Assembly: GCA_963786625.1 (NCBI GenBank)
Contig: CAWAZS010000004.1
Coordinates: forward strand, 558,001-622,000
DNA: 64,000 nt
From: CAIWHR01 sp963786625
GTDB taxonomy: Bacteria > Pseudomonadota > Gammaproteobacteria > Burkholderiales > Casimicrobiaceae
Direction of reading: 5' to 3'
Position numbers and translations under genes: made by a program. Positions 1-9,358 of the stretch are shown piece after piece. Under the pieces are notes generated by a model, which saw only the letters and a program-made list of their open reading frames with translations, made no database searches and was not told the DNA's origin. The first letter of the stretch is position 1; each line of letters opens with the position of its first letter.

Positions 1-1
1 C

Positions 2-3000
2 GGCGGCCAGCCGCCCGTGCCGCTGAAGCTCTTCCCCGAATACGAGGCGATGCAGCGGGCACGCGGCGTCAGGGCGACGCCGGCGGATCTCTTCTTCCCG
101 GAGCTCGGCGTTCGCGCGCCCGTGCTCGATGTGCCGCAGAGCGTGCCGCAGGAGAAGCTCGCGTCGCACCTCGTCCGGCAGCGCCGGCTCTATCAGGGCG
201 GGCTCCTCCTGTTTCTGCGCGGCGATCCCGAAGGCGCGCGGAGCATGCGGACCGCGGTGGCGGAAATCGAGCGCGCCAGCGCGCGCCAGAGCGCGCGGAC
301 CTTCTGGTGGACGGTGGGGGCCTTCTTCGACGCGATCCTCGGACGCGGGCTCGAGGCGGGCCTGGGATCGAAGCAGCTCGCGGCGCGCCTCGACCTGCAG
401 ATCCGCCGGCTGGGCGAGGGTTCCGCGAAGGTCGCCGACCGGCTTCGGCGCGAGGTGCTCTACTACGTCGCGATCAGCACGCCGGTGGCGCCCTCGGTGC
501 AGGCGGTGCAGAAGGGCTACGGGCTCGCGCAGCTGATACCGCCGGCGGATATCCTGAACGCGGATCGCGTCCGACTGCAGCCGATCCTGCGCGAGGCGCG
601 CGAGCAGCTCGGCGTGGCGAAGGATCAGTGGCTCAAGGTCACCTCCGGTCGCATCGACAGCCTGCCGAAGCTGAAACAGACGCTGGCGCTGGTCCGCGCG
701 AATGTCGCCGAATTCGGCACCGAGCCGCTGATCCGGCTGACCGCTTCCCTGGCCGAGCGGCTGGAGCAGCTTCCGCCGTCGGGCGGCGTGCCGGAACCCG
801 TGGCGATGGAATACGCGACCGGCGTCCTGCTCGCGGAGAGCGCAGTCGAGAACTACGGGAGCCTCGCGAAGGAATTCCCGGGCCAGGTCGACGCCATGCT
901 GGCGCGGCTCGACGCCGCGCAGGCGGCACTGCCGATCCCCGCCGCCACCGCGCCCCTGCTCGACGAGATGGTGCAGCGGGCGCAGGAGCGCGTGCTGCTC
1001 GTGCACGTCGCGCGCGAGATCCAGGTGAACCTGCGCCGCATGGAACAGGTTCTCGACGCGTTCTTCCGCGACCACGCGAAACGCGCCGAGCTGGCGACCC
1101 TCGGCAAGGACAGCCAGCAGATCCGCGGCGCGCTGAGGATCCTCGGGCAGGACGACGCGGAACGCCTCCTCGGCCTGTGCCAGGAGCAGATCGACAGTTA
1201 CGCGCTTCCGGACACGGAAGTCGGTGACGAGGACCTGGAGCTCCTCGCGGAATCGCTCTCGGGGCTGGGCTTCTACGTCGAGGCGCTCGAGCAGCAGCGC
1301 CCGGACCGGCAGCGGCTGATCGCTCCGCTGCTGGCGAAGCGCCTCGGACAGGCACCCGCGGCGCCCGCCGACCGGAAGGCCGAGACCGTGGAAGCCGCGG
1401 TGGAGGAGCTGCGCGGCGCGCTGCCTGCGCTCCTCGCCGACGTCCATCGGGCGCCCGCGGACGCCGAGGCACGCGCCGTGCTGAGGGCCGGGCTCAGCGA
1501 CCTCGTCAACGATGCGAAGCTCATCGACGACAGCGAGCTCGTCGCCCAGGCGCACGCGGCACTGGCGCAGCTCGACACCGGCGGCACGGCTGCGCTGCAG
1601 GCCGCCGTGACCGCGATCGCCGAGAGCAGCGACGCGGTATCGGCGCCCGCGCCGGCGATCTCGGCGGAGACGCAGCGTCTGCTGGCGACCGACGCGACCG
1701 GCCTCGACGCGGAGCTGCTCGCGATCTACCTCGCCGAGGCGGCGGAGGTGCTCGACACCGTCGCCGGGAATCTGGGCGAGCTCGAACGGAGCCCGAGCGA
1801 CCGCGAGGCGCTGCGCACGGTGCGCCGGCAATTCCACACGCTGAAGGGCAGCGGCCGGATGGTCGGCTTGACCGAGCTGGGCGAGCTCGCCTTCGATGTC
1901 GAGAAGATCCACAACCGCCTGCTCGAGGAAGAGCGCCCGGTCACCGCGGCGGTGCTCGCGATGATCGGCGTCGCCGAGCAGAGTTTCCGGCGATGGATCG
2001 GCGCGCTGCGCGCGACCGGCAGCGTCGTTGCCGATCCGGCGGAGCTTCGCGCGGCGATCCATGCGGTCGAGGCGGAGCTTCCGGCCACGGGCGCGCCGAT
2101 CGTCCCGGCGGCGCCGGAGGCGAAGGCGGCGCCGACCGAGCCGCCCGTCGCCGTCGCAAGCCCGGCATCGGGCGAGGGTGTCGCGCTGCCCGAACTCGGC
2201 GGCACGCCCTCGGGTTCGGCGCCGACGCAAGCACAATGGATCGACGAAACCGAAGAGAGCGAACACGACGCGGCCGACATCATCGAGGTCGCCCCGGTCG
2301 GGGAAGTGTCGGCGGTGGCAGCGGCCAGCGACGAACCGGCCCCGCCGCCTGCGGAGGTCGTGATCGGCGATGTCACGCTGTCGGCGGATCTCTACCGTCT
2401 CCTCGTCGACGAGGCGAAAGGGCATCTCGCCACGCTCGAGCGCGAGCTCTCGCTGTTGCAGTTCGACCCGACGCAGCGGCCATCGGCGGAGATGGTGCGT
2501 GCGAGTCACACGCTGTGCGGCATCCATCGCACGGGCGGCCTGCCGCTGATCGCATTGACCGCCGGCGCGCTCGAGCAATGTCTGCTGGGGCTGCAGCGAT
2601 CGCGCGCGTCGTTGCCGGACACGGCGCTGCCGGTCCTCGCCGACGCGGTCCGGGGACTGACGGAATTCGTGGCGCAGGTCACGGCGCGCACGGGCTTCAC
2701 GGCGGCCGATGCAGACCGTGCGGCCGAAATCCAGGAGGCGCTCGAGGCGCTGCGCCGGGCGTCGGCCACCGAGCCCGCGGCGGTCGAGCCGCAGGCCGCG
2801 GAGGCGCCGGACACCGAGCCCGCAGCACTCGAGCCGCAGGCCGCGGAGGCCACGTACGCCGCGCGCGACGAAGACGCCGCCGCGATCGTCGGCGCCGAGT
2901 TGGCCGCGACCGTCCCGCTGCCAACCGAGGCCGCGACCCCGCTACCGGAAGCATTCGCGCCCGAGCTCGCGGCGGCACCGGCGTCCGCCGCCGCGCTGCC

Positions 3001-5407
3001 CGAGTTCCTGCAGGATCCCCTCGCCGATATCCGCGACGATGTGGACGAGCAGGTGCTGCCGATCTTTCTCGAGGAAGCCGCCGAGCTCTATCCGCAGGCC
3101 AGCGCGCAGGTCCGCGAATGGCGCCGTGCCCCCGGCGACACCGCGAGCGCCCGCCAGCTGCGGCGCACGCTGCACACGTTCAAGGGCAGCGCGCGGATGG
3201 CGGGCGCGATGCGCCTGGGCGAGCTCGCGCACCTGATGGAGTCGCGGCTGTCCATCGACGACGCGCTCGCAGCGGGAACGCCGGAGCTGTTCGAGGCGCT
3301 CGACGCCGACCTCGATCATCTTGCGTACGTGCTCGACGCATTGCGCGCCGGCAGGACCAACGTGCCGGTGCCGTGGGCCGGCCAGCCGGCCGAGATCGCA
3401 GCGGAGGTCGAGCGGGAGGTCGGACCGGAGGTCGGACCGGAGGTCGGACAGGGGGTGCCGGCTGCGTCGGCGCCGGAAACGGCTCCCGCGACCTCGGCAA
3501 CCCAGGGGCCGGTGGTCGTGCCGCTCGCCTCGCTGGAGACCGCGCCGCCGCGCATCCCTGCGCCAGGTGGCGACGGTACGGCACGCGCGATGCTGCGCGT
3601 GCGTGCAGACATCATCGATCGCCTCGTCAACGAGGCCGGTGAGGTTGCGATCACGCGCAGTCAGATCGAGGGCGAGCTGCGCGCGCTGAAGGCGAACCTG
3701 CTCGAGCTCACCGGCAGCGTTGCCCGGCTGCGCACGCAGGTGCGGGAGATCGAGATTCAGGCCGAATCGCGGATTCAGTCGCGGATGATGCAGGCCGGCG
3801 ATGCCGCGGAAGCCTTCGACCCGCTCGAATTCGACCGCTATACGCGGCTGCAGGAGCTGGCGCGCTCGCTCGCCGAGGGCGTGAACGACGTCTCGACCGT
3901 TCAGCAGTCGCTGCTCAAGAATCTCGACATCGTGGATACCGCGCTGGCTGCGCAGGGGCGGCTTTCGCGCGAGGTGCAGCAGCAGTTGTTCTCGGTCCGG
4001 ACCGTGCCCTTCGGCAGCCTGTCCGAGCGTCTGTACCGGATCCTGCGCGGAACCGCGAAGGAGCTGGACAAGCGGGCGAACCTCGAGATCCGCGGCGGGC
4101 AGACCGAGCTCGACCGCTCGGTACTGGAAAAACTCGTCGGGCCGCTCGAGCACCTGCTGCGCAACGCTCTCGCCCACGGCATCGAGCCGCGCAGCGTGCG
4201 CGCGAAGGCCGGCAAGTCGGAAACCGGCGAAATCACGCTGACGGTTCGGCAGGTCGGCAACGAAATCGCGATCGAGCTCGCCGACGACGGCGCAGGACTC
4301 GACTTCGGCCAGGTCCGTGCCAAGGCGGTTGCCCAGGGCAGGATCGGCGCCGACGCGAAGCCGACCGACGACGAGCTGATCGGGTGCATCTTCGAAGCCG
4401 GCTTCTCGACCGCGGCGACGGTCACCCAGGTGTCGGGTCGCGGCATCGGGATGGACGTCGTGCGCGCCGAGATCGCGGCGCTGGGCGGCCGCGTCGGGGT
4501 CTCGACCAAGGCCGGCCGGGGCACGACATTCGTGCTGTCCCTGCCGCTGACGCTCGCGGTCGCGCAGGCCGTGCTGGTGCGCGCCGGCGGCCGGCTCTGG
4601 GCGTTGCCTGCGCCGATGGTCGAGCAGGTCCAACACCTCAAGGCCGACGCGCTCGTCAACCTCTACCTGCAACGCCGCGTCGAATGGCAGGGGACGGCGT
4701 ACCCGTTCCACTATCTGCCTCGGCTGCTCGGCGACACGCAGCAGATCCCCCAGTCGGGGCGCCACAACGCCGTGCTGCTGCTGCGCAGCGGCCAGAACGT
4801 GGCCGCCGTGCACGTCGACGAGATGGTCGGCAACCAGGAAGTCGTCGTGAAGAACACCGGGCCGCAGCTCGCCCGCGTGTCCGGGATCGCCGGCGCGACC
4901 GTGCTCGGCAATGGCGAGATCCTGCTGATCATCAATCCCGTGCAGCTCGCGCAGCGGACTCTGGTACCCGCGTTCGACCTCGGCGCCGAGCAGCTCGCGC
5001 CGGAAGTGCCGCGGATGTCATTGGCGCAGTCCGGGCGGCCGCTGGTCCTGATCGTCGACGATTCGCTGACGGTGCGCCGGATCACGAGCCGGCTGCTCGC
5101 CCGCGAAGGCTTCGACGTTCTCACCGCAAAGGACGGCGTCGAAGCGCTGGAGCTGCTCGACGCGGAGACGCCGGACGTGATCCTGCTCGACATCGAGATG
5201 CCGAGGATGGACGGCTTCGAATTCACGCGGACGATCAAGGGCAACCCGGAGCGGGCCCGGATACCGATCGTGATGATCACGTCGCGCACGGCGGAAAAGC
5301 ACCGCAACCGCGCGAGGGATCTGGGCGTGGACCTCTACCTCGGCAAGCCGTTCCAGGAAGAGGAGTTGCTGAAGCACCTGCGGGAGATGCTGGCGCTGAC
5401 GCCGTAG
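2..5407 (+). CDS. chpA: Chp/Pil-type hybrid chemosensory histidine kinase (5' truncated)
   Basis: CheA-like core kinase of a twitching-motility chemosensory (Chp/Pil-Chp) system. The window opens inside the gene: the frame is open upstream of a GTG at 17, so the N-terminus is missing. Counting from that GTG, three Hpt modules carry phosphorylatable His at about 607 (FHTLKGSGR), 831 (SHTLCGIHR, Lys replaced by Cys) and 1053 (LHTFKGSAR). Then come a dimerisation helix region (about 1195-1330), a HATPase domain with N box (LLRNALAHGIEPR, near 1380) and G box (GRGIGMDVV, near 1475), a CheW-like domain, and a C-terminal receiver with phospho-acceptor Asp near 1725 (LLDIEMPRMDG) and the GKPF lysine near 1777. 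Long Ala/Pro/Glu linkers separate the Hpt modules; one holds a short EVGP repeat. It probably ends an operon of pil/chp genes lying to the left. Confidence 0.93.
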   Translation, partial: GGQPPVPLKLFPEYEAMQRARGVRATPADLFFPELGVRAPVLDVPQSVPQEKLASHLVRQRRLYQGGLLLFLRGDPEGARSMRTAVAEIERASARQSARTFWWTVGAFFDAILGRGLEAGLGSKQLAARLDLQIRRLGEGSAKVADRLRREVLYYVAISTPVAPSVQAVQKGYGLAQLIPPADILNADRVRLQPILREAREQLGVAKDQWLKVTSGRIDSLPKLKQTLALVRANVAEFGTEPLIRLTASLAERLEQLPPSGGVPEPVAMEYATGVLLAESAVENYGSLAKEFPGQVDAMLARLDAAQAALPIPAATAPLLDEMVQRAQERVLLVHVAREIQVNLRRMEQVLDAFFRDHAKRAELATLGKDSQQIRGALRILGQDDAERLLGLCQEQIDSYALPDTEVGDEDLELLAESLSGLGFYVEALEQQRPDRQRLIAPLLAKRLGQAPAAPADRKAETVEAAVEELRGALPALLADVHRAPADAEARAVLRAGLSDLVNDAKLIDDSELVAQAHAALAQLDTGGTAALQAAVTAIAESSDAVSAPAPAISAETQRLLATDATGLDAELLAIYLAEAAEVLDTVAGNLGELERSPSDREALRTVRRQFHTLKGSGRMVGLTELGELAFDVEKIHNRLLEEERPVTAAVLAMIGVAEQSFRRWIGALRATGSVVADPAELRAAIHAVEAELPATGAPIVPAAPEAKAAPTEPPVAVASPASGEGVALPELGGTPSGSAPTQAQWIDETEESEHDAADIIEVAPVGEVSAVAAASDEPAPPPAEVVIGDVTLSADLYRLLVDEAKGHLATLERELSLLQFDPTQRPSAEMVRASHTLCGIHRTGGLPLIALTAGALEQCLLGLQRSRASLPDTALPVLADAVRGLTEFVAQVTARTGFTAADADRAAEIQEALEALRRASATEPAAVEPQAAEAPDTEPAALEPQAAEATYAARDEDAAAIVGAELAATVPLPTEAATPLPEAFAPELAAAPASAAALPEFLQDPLADIRDDVDEQVLPIFLEEAAELYPQASAQVREWRRAPGDTASARQLRRTLHTFKGSARMAGAMRLGELAHLMESRLSIDDALAAGTPELFEALDADLDHLAYVLDALRAGRTNVPVPWAGQPAEIAAEVEREVGPEVGPEVGQGVPAASAPETAPATSATQGPVVVPLASLETAPPRIPAPGGDGTARAMLRVRADIIDRLVNEAGEVAITRSQIEGELRALKANLLELTGSVARLRTQVREIEIQAESRIQSRMMQAGDAAEAFDPLEFDRYTRLQELARSLAEGVNDVSTVQQSLLKNLDIVDTALAAQGRLSREVQQQLFSVRTVPFGSLSERLYRILRGTAKELDKRANLEIRGGQTELDRSVLEKLVGPLEHLLRNALAHGIEPRSVRAKAGKSETGEITLTVRQVGNEIAIELADDGAGLDFGQVRAKAVAQGRIGADAKPTDDELIGCIFEAGFSTAATVTQVSGRGIGMDVVRAEIAALGGRVGVSTKAGRGTTFVLSLPLTLAVAQAVLVRAGGRLWALPAPMVEQVQHLKADALVNLYLQRRVEWQGTAYPFHYLPRLLGDTQQIPQSGRHNAVLLLRSGQNVAAVHVDEMVGNQEVVVKNTGPQLARVSGIAGATVLGNGEILLIINPVQLAQRTLVPAFDLGAEQLAPEVPRMSLAQSGRPLVLIVDDSLTVRRITSRLLAREGFDVLTAKDGVEALELLDAETPDVILLDIEMPRMDGFEFTRTIKGNPERARIPIVMITSRTAEKHRNRARDLGVDLYLGKPFQEEELLKHLREMLALTP

Positions 5408-5787
5408 CGCCTTGCGTCCCGTCGCTGCCCGGGCCGTTCACCGTGCAGCCATTTGTTGCCCCACGTCAAAGCCGGCCGTCGGTCCGGGCGTCCAGAATAG
5501 CCCACGAAGAGGACTCGCTTGCCGCCGAAAGGCGGCTGCGGCGTCGCCGGCCGCGGCAGGCAGCGCTGTCTTCGCAACTGCAGCCGCGCGAGAGGAGGAC
5601 CGACCATGCTCGATCGCGACCGCATGAGCGCGAAGGGCCGCTCCCGAGCGCGAATCGGTCCCGAAGCGCGCAGCGCGGAGGGTAGTCCAGTGAGCGCGAA
5701 GGGCCGCTCCCGAGCGCGAATCGGTCCCGAAGCGCGCAGCGCGGAGGGTAGTCCAGTGAGCGCGCATCCGACAGGCGCCAGGAAGCC
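5408..5787. other. Intergenic region between chpA-like gene and crotonase
   Basis: About 380 bases without a convincing gene. The left half (5408-5624) has short open frames on both strands, but none has a recognisable domain or a good ribosome site. The right half is a tandem 66-bp repeat array described separately. The crotonase ribosome site (AGGA) lies just before 5788. Confidence 0.6.
5625..5764 (+). repeat. Tandem 66-bp repeat array, copy 1 (two units plus stub)
   Basis: Two identical-length 66-bp units start at 5625 and 5691, each beginning TGAGCGCGAAGGGCCGCTCC, followed by an 8-base stub TGAGCGCG at 5757-5764. The unit length is a multiple of three, and one frame stays open through both units (22 residues per unit, including KGRSRARIGPEARSAEGSP). 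A second array with nearly the same unit lies at 40492-40631 next to tkt. Both arrays sit between two co-directional genes and point in the direction of transcription. The function is unknown; it could be a dispersed intergenic repeat with RNA hairpins. Confidence 0.85.
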
Positions 5788-6609
5788 ATGACCGCGCCGC
5801 GCTTCGAGCGTCTCGCCGTGGAACTGGCCGACGGGGTCGCGACCGTCACGCTCGATCGTCCGGACAAGGCCAACGCCATCGACATGGCGATGTGGCAGGC
5901 GATCCGCGACGCGATGCGCTGGCTCGACGCCACGCCGGAGGCGCGCGTCGCCATACTGTGCGGCGCGGGAAAGCAGTTCACGGCGGGCATCGACCTCGCG
6001 CTGCTCGGCGCGATTCGCGCGGAGATCAACGACGCCTGCGACGGACGTGCGCGGGAGAAGCTGCGCCGCCTGATCGTCGACCTGCAGGACACGCTGACGT
6101 CGATCGAGCGCTGCCGCAAGCCGGTCATCGCGGCGGTGCACGGGGCGTGCATCGGTGGCGGCGTCGACATCGTCACCGCCTGCGACATCCGCCTGGCATC
6201 GACCGACGCCGTGTTCTCCGTCCGCGAGATCGACGTCGGCATGACCGCCGACCTGGGCACGTTGCAGCGCCTGCCCCGACTGGTGGGCGAAGGCATGGCG
6301 CGCGAGCTCGCGTACACCGGCCGCAACGTCGACGGCCGCGAGGCGCAGGCGATTCGCCTCGTCAACCGGTGTTGGGACACGCGCGAGGCGCTGTTCGCCG
6401 GTGCGCGCGAACTCGCCGCGGCGATCGCTGCGAAGTCGCCGCTGTCGGTGCGCGGCACGAAGGAGATGATCACCTACGCGCGCGACCATTCGGTGGCCGA
6501 CGGGCTCAACTATGTCGCCACATGGAACGCCGCGATGCTGCTGTCGGCCGATCTTCCGGAGGCGCTCGCCTCTGCACGCGAGAAGCGCCCGCCGCGCTTT
6601 CGGGACTGA
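5788..6609 (+). CDS. Crotonase-family protein, dienoyl-CoA isomerase-like
   Basis: Enoyl-CoA hydratase/isomerase superfamily, 273 residues, soluble. The oxyanion-hole segments are GKQFTAGIDL and GACIGGGVDI. The block REIDVGMTADLGTLQRLPR closely matches the delta3,5-delta2,4-dienoyl-CoA isomerase signature: Glu147 and Asp155 have the 8-residue spacing of the two catalytic acids in rat ECH1. This favours isomerisation of dienoyl-CoA intermediates in unsaturated fatty-acid degradation over simple hydration. The ATG at 5788 has AGGA just upstream. It follows the 66-bp repeat array and is not obviously in an operon. Family assignment is firm; the exact substrate is inferred. Confidence 0.9.
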   Translation: MTAPRFERLAVELADGVATVTLDRPDKANAIDMAMWQAIRDAMRWLDATPEARVAILCGAGKQFTAGIDLALLGAIRAEINDACDGRAREKLRRLIVDLQDTLTSIERCRKPVIAAVHGACIGGGVDIVTACDIRLASTDAVFSVREIDVGMTADLGTLQRLPRLVGEGMARELAYTGRNVDGREAQAIRLVNRCWDTREALFAGARELAAAIAAKSPLSVRGTKEMITYARDHSVADGLNYVATWNAAMLLSADLPEALASAREKRPPRFRD

Positions 6610-6801
6610 GCCCCGTATAGACAGGACTGGAGTGAGCACGGCCGGGCGGCCGCGGCGCAACCGGGCCGCGCCCCGAACTGCCGATGCGATTCTCGGGGCT
6701 GCGATCGCGCCTGCCCCCGATCGCGCCGCCCGACACGTCCCGGACCCCGCCGGCCTGGAGCGAATGTTGGCCTCGCGCGCCGGCGGAGCGCGCGCCGCCG
6801 G

Positions 6802-6807
6802 TATAAT
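6802..6807 (+). promoter_or_regulatory. Candidate -10 box for fusA2
   Basis: A perfect TATAAT lies 33 bases before the fusA2 ATG, in an otherwise very GC-rich stretch. No good -35 hexamer is seen at 16-18 bases upstream. Two purine-rich ribosome-site candidates (GGAGGA at 6825-6830 and AGGAG at 6835-6839) lie between it and the start. Confidence 0.5.
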
Positions 6808-6840
6808 TTGTCGGAACAATCATCGGAGGAGGTCAGGAGC

Positions 6841-8892
6841 ATGGCGAACTACGCCACCAGCAACATCCGTACGGTCGCCCTTGTCGGGCAAGGCGGGTCG
6901 GGCAAGACCACGCTCGCCGAGGCCCTGCTGCTCGCCTCCGGCGCGATCAAGGAATCCGGCACGGTCGAGCGCGGCACGACCGTCAGCGATTTCGACCCGC
7001 TGGAAAGGACGTGGCAGCACTCGCTGCGCGCGTCGATCCTGCACCTCGACACGCAGGACACCCGGGTCCACCTCATCGACACGCCCGGCTTCCCGGACTT
7101 CATCGGCCAGGCCATCGGCGCGCTCGACGCGGTCGAGACCGCGGCGGTAGTCGTCAGCGCGCAGTCCGGCATCGAGATGATCGCGTCGCGGATGATGGAT
7201 TGGGCGGCGAAGCGCCGGCTCTGCCGGCTGGTCGTCGTCAACAAGATCGATGCCGACAATGTCGACCTGCCGGGGCTGCTTTCGCTGATCCAGGCGACGT
7301 TCGGCAAGGAATGCCTGCCGATCAATCTGCCGGCGGGCGGCGGCACGCGCATCGTCGACTGCTTCTTCAACCCCGACGGCGATTCCGACTTCTCGTCGGT
7401 CGGGCAGGCGCACCGCGCGCTGGTCGACCAGGTCGTCGAGGTCGACGAGGACCTGATGTCGCTCTACCTCGAGCAGGGCGAGATCGCGCCCGAGGAGCTG
7501 CACGCCCCTTTCGAGAAGGCGCTGCGCGAAGGCCACCTCGTGCCGGTGTGCTTCGTCTCGGCGAAGACCGGGGCCGGTGTCGCCGAGCTGCTCGACGTGC
7601 TCGTCAGGCTGGCGCCGAATCCGGCCGAGGGCAACCCGCCGCTGTTCTACAAGGGCGAAGGGGAGGCCGCCGCGGAATTCCGCTCGGAGCCCGATCCGAA
7701 GAAGCACGTACTCGCGCACGTGTTCAAGGTCGTGGTGGATCCGTTCGTGGGCAAGCTCGGCGTCTTCCGCGTCCACCAGGGCACGGTGACCAAGGATACG
7801 CAGCTCTTCGTCGGCGACGGCCGCAAGCCGTTCAAGGTCGGGCACCTGTTCCTGCTGCAGGGCGGCAAGAACGTCGAGATCGAGCGCGCGGGCCCCGGCG
7901 ACATCGCCGCGGTCGCAAAGGTCGACGAGATCGAATTCGACTGCGTGCTGCACGACTCGCACGACGAGGATCACATTCACATGCGGCCGCTCGAGTTTCC
8001 GGTGCCGATGCACGGCGTCGCAATCACGCCGAAGAAGCGCGGCGACGAGCAGCGGATCTCGGACGTGCTGCACCGGATGATCGCCGAGGACCCCACGATC
8101 GTGATCGAGCACGACTCGACGACGAACGAAACGGTGCTCCGTGCGCTTGGTGACCTGCACCTGCGGTCGATCCTCGAGCGGATGGCGAGCCAGTTCAAGC
8201 TCGAGATCGATACGCGCCCGCCACGCATTCCGTATCGCGAAACCATCACCGCTCAGGCGGAGGGCTTCCATCGCCACAAGAAGCAGACCGGCGGCGCGGG
8301 CCAGTTCGGCGAGGTGTCGCTGCGCGTGGAGCCGCGCGAGCGCGGTGCGGGCTTCGAGTTCCTCGACCACACCAAGGGCGGCGTGATTCCGCACCAGTTC
8401 ATGCCGGCGGTGCAGAAGGGCGTCGAGCAGGTGCTCGCCACCGGCGCGATCGCCGGTTTTCCGCTCCAGGACGTGCGCGTCGTCGTGTACGACGGCAAGC
8501 ACCATGCGGTCGATTCGAAGGAAGTCGCGTTCGTCTCGGCCGGCAAGAAGGCGTTCCTCGACGCCATCGAGAAGGCGCGGCCAATCGTGCTCGAGCCGAT
8601 CGTCAGCGTCGAGATCATCTGTCCCGAAGGCAACACCGGCGACATCGCCGGCGATCTCTCGTCGCGCCGCGGGCAGGTCACCGGGACGCGCGGCCTGCAG
8701 CCGGGCGTGCTCGCGATCAGCGGCCTCGCGCCGCTCACGGAACTCGATGGCTATTCGGCGCGGCTGAAATCGGTGACCGGCGGGCACGGTTCGTGGTCGA
8801 TGCAGCTGTCGCACTACGAGCAGGCGCCCCCGCAGCTGCAGCAGCAGCTCGTCACCGAGTTCAAGAAATCGAAGAAGCAGGAAGAGGACTGA
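6841..8892 (+). CDS. fusA2: Elongation factor G paralogue (FusA2-type)
   Basis: Translation GTPase of the EF-G family, 683 residues from the ATG at 6841; an in-frame TTG at 6808 lies at the -10 box and is rejected. The P-loop is GQGGSGKTT (about 16-24), G3 is DTPGFPDF, and G4 is NKID. Domains II-V follow, with the EF-G-like KKQTGGAGQFGEV segment of domain IV. The divergent P-loop and the lack of the str operon context (rpsL, rpsG, tuf) mark it as the second, FusA2-type copy whose role differs from canonical translocation. It stands alone with its own -10 box. Confidence 0.9.
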   Translation: MANYATSNIRTVALVGQGGSGKTTLAEALLLASGAIKESGTVERGTTVSDFDPLERTWQHSLRASILHLDTQDTRVHLIDTPGFPDFIGQAIGALDAVETAAVVVSAQSGIEMIASRMMDWAAKRRLCRLVVVNKIDADNVDLPGLLSLIQATFGKECLPINLPAGGGTRIVDCFFNPDGDSDFSSVGQAHRALVDQVVEVDEDLMSLYLEQGEIAPEELHAPFEKALREGHLVPVCFVSAKTGAGVAELLDVLVRLAPNPAEGNPPLFYKGEGEAAAEFRSEPDPKKHVLAHVFKVVVDPFVGKLGVFRVHQGTVTKDTQLFVGDGRKPFKVGHLFLLQGGKNVEIERAGPGDIAAVAKVDEIEFDCVLHDSHDEDHIHMRPLEFPVPMHGVAITPKKRGDEQRISDVLHRMIAEDPTIVIEHDSTTNETVLRALGDLHLRSILERMASQFKLEIDTRPPRIPYRETITAQAEGFHRHKKQTGGAGQFGEVSLRVEPRERGAGFEFLDHTKGGVIPHQFMPAVQKGVEQVLATGAIAGFPLQDVRVVVYDGKHHAVDSKEVAFVSAGKKAFLDAIEKARPIVLEPIVSVEIICPEGNTGDIAGDLSSRRGQVTGTRGLQPGVLAISGLAPLTELDGYSARLKSVTGGHGSWSMQLSHYEQAPPQLQQQLVTEFKKSKKQEED

Positions 8893-8914
8893 CGGCGGCC
8901 CCCGCCGCGGCCCG

Positions 8915-9358
8915 ATGAAGCGCGCGATCCTGCTGTTCGGCGCGATCGGCGGACTCGGCGTTCCCGTGACCTTCACGCTGGCCGGGTGGATGCTCCGGCG
9001 CTTCGCGCCGGACGCGCTGGCGTTCCTGCACGGCGTCCAGCTGCCGCTGTGGCCGATGTCGAAGCTCATCCTCGACGATCCCGCCGGCAAGCACTGGCTC
9101 TACCTCCCGCTGGCGGCGCTGCTGTCGAACGCGCTGATCTACGCCGCGGTGGGCGCGGTGGCTGCCTGGGGGCGCACCCGGCGCGCCGTGTTCGTGATCC
9201 TGCTCGCCGCCGTCGTCGCCATGCTGTTCGTGGCGGCGCAGGGCTTCGGGACCGGGATTCCCGGTTTCCTCGCAGCGGCCGCGATTTCCGTCCTCGGTCT
9301 GGTCATGCATCATCGGCGCGCGCCGCACGCGCCGCTCACGCCTCCCGCGCCGCCTTGA
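8915..9358 (+). CDS. Small multi-pass membrane protein, unknown function
   Basis: 147 residues with about four hydrophobic spans (near 3-25, 62-84, 90-110 and 112-130), then a Pro/Ala/His-rich tail. No catalytic motif and no family was recognised. It starts 22 bases after fusA2 on the same strand, so co-transcription is possible. The 3' end overlaps the converging photolyase gene by 23 bases. The clean alternation of hydrophobic spans argues for a real gene despite its small size. Confidence 0.6.
   Translation: MKRAILLFGAIGGLGVPVTFTLAGWMLRRFAPDALAFLHGVQLPLWPMSKLILDDPAGKHWLYLPLAALLSNALIYAAVGAVAAWGRTRRAVFVILLAAVVAMLFVAAQGFGTGIPGFLAAAAISVLGLVMHHRRAPHAPLTPPAPP

Noticed and set aside
2942..4813. 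Long 623-codon minus-strand open frame
   Set aside because: It lies wholly inside the chpA-like gene, whose plus-strand product has clear domains; high GC makes long antisense frames common. The product is Arg/His/Asp-rich with no motif.
5335..6819. 494-codon minus-strand frame over the 66-bp array and crotonase
   Set aside because: Antisense to a well-supported crotonase; the part over the array is just the reverse-frame translation of the repeat.
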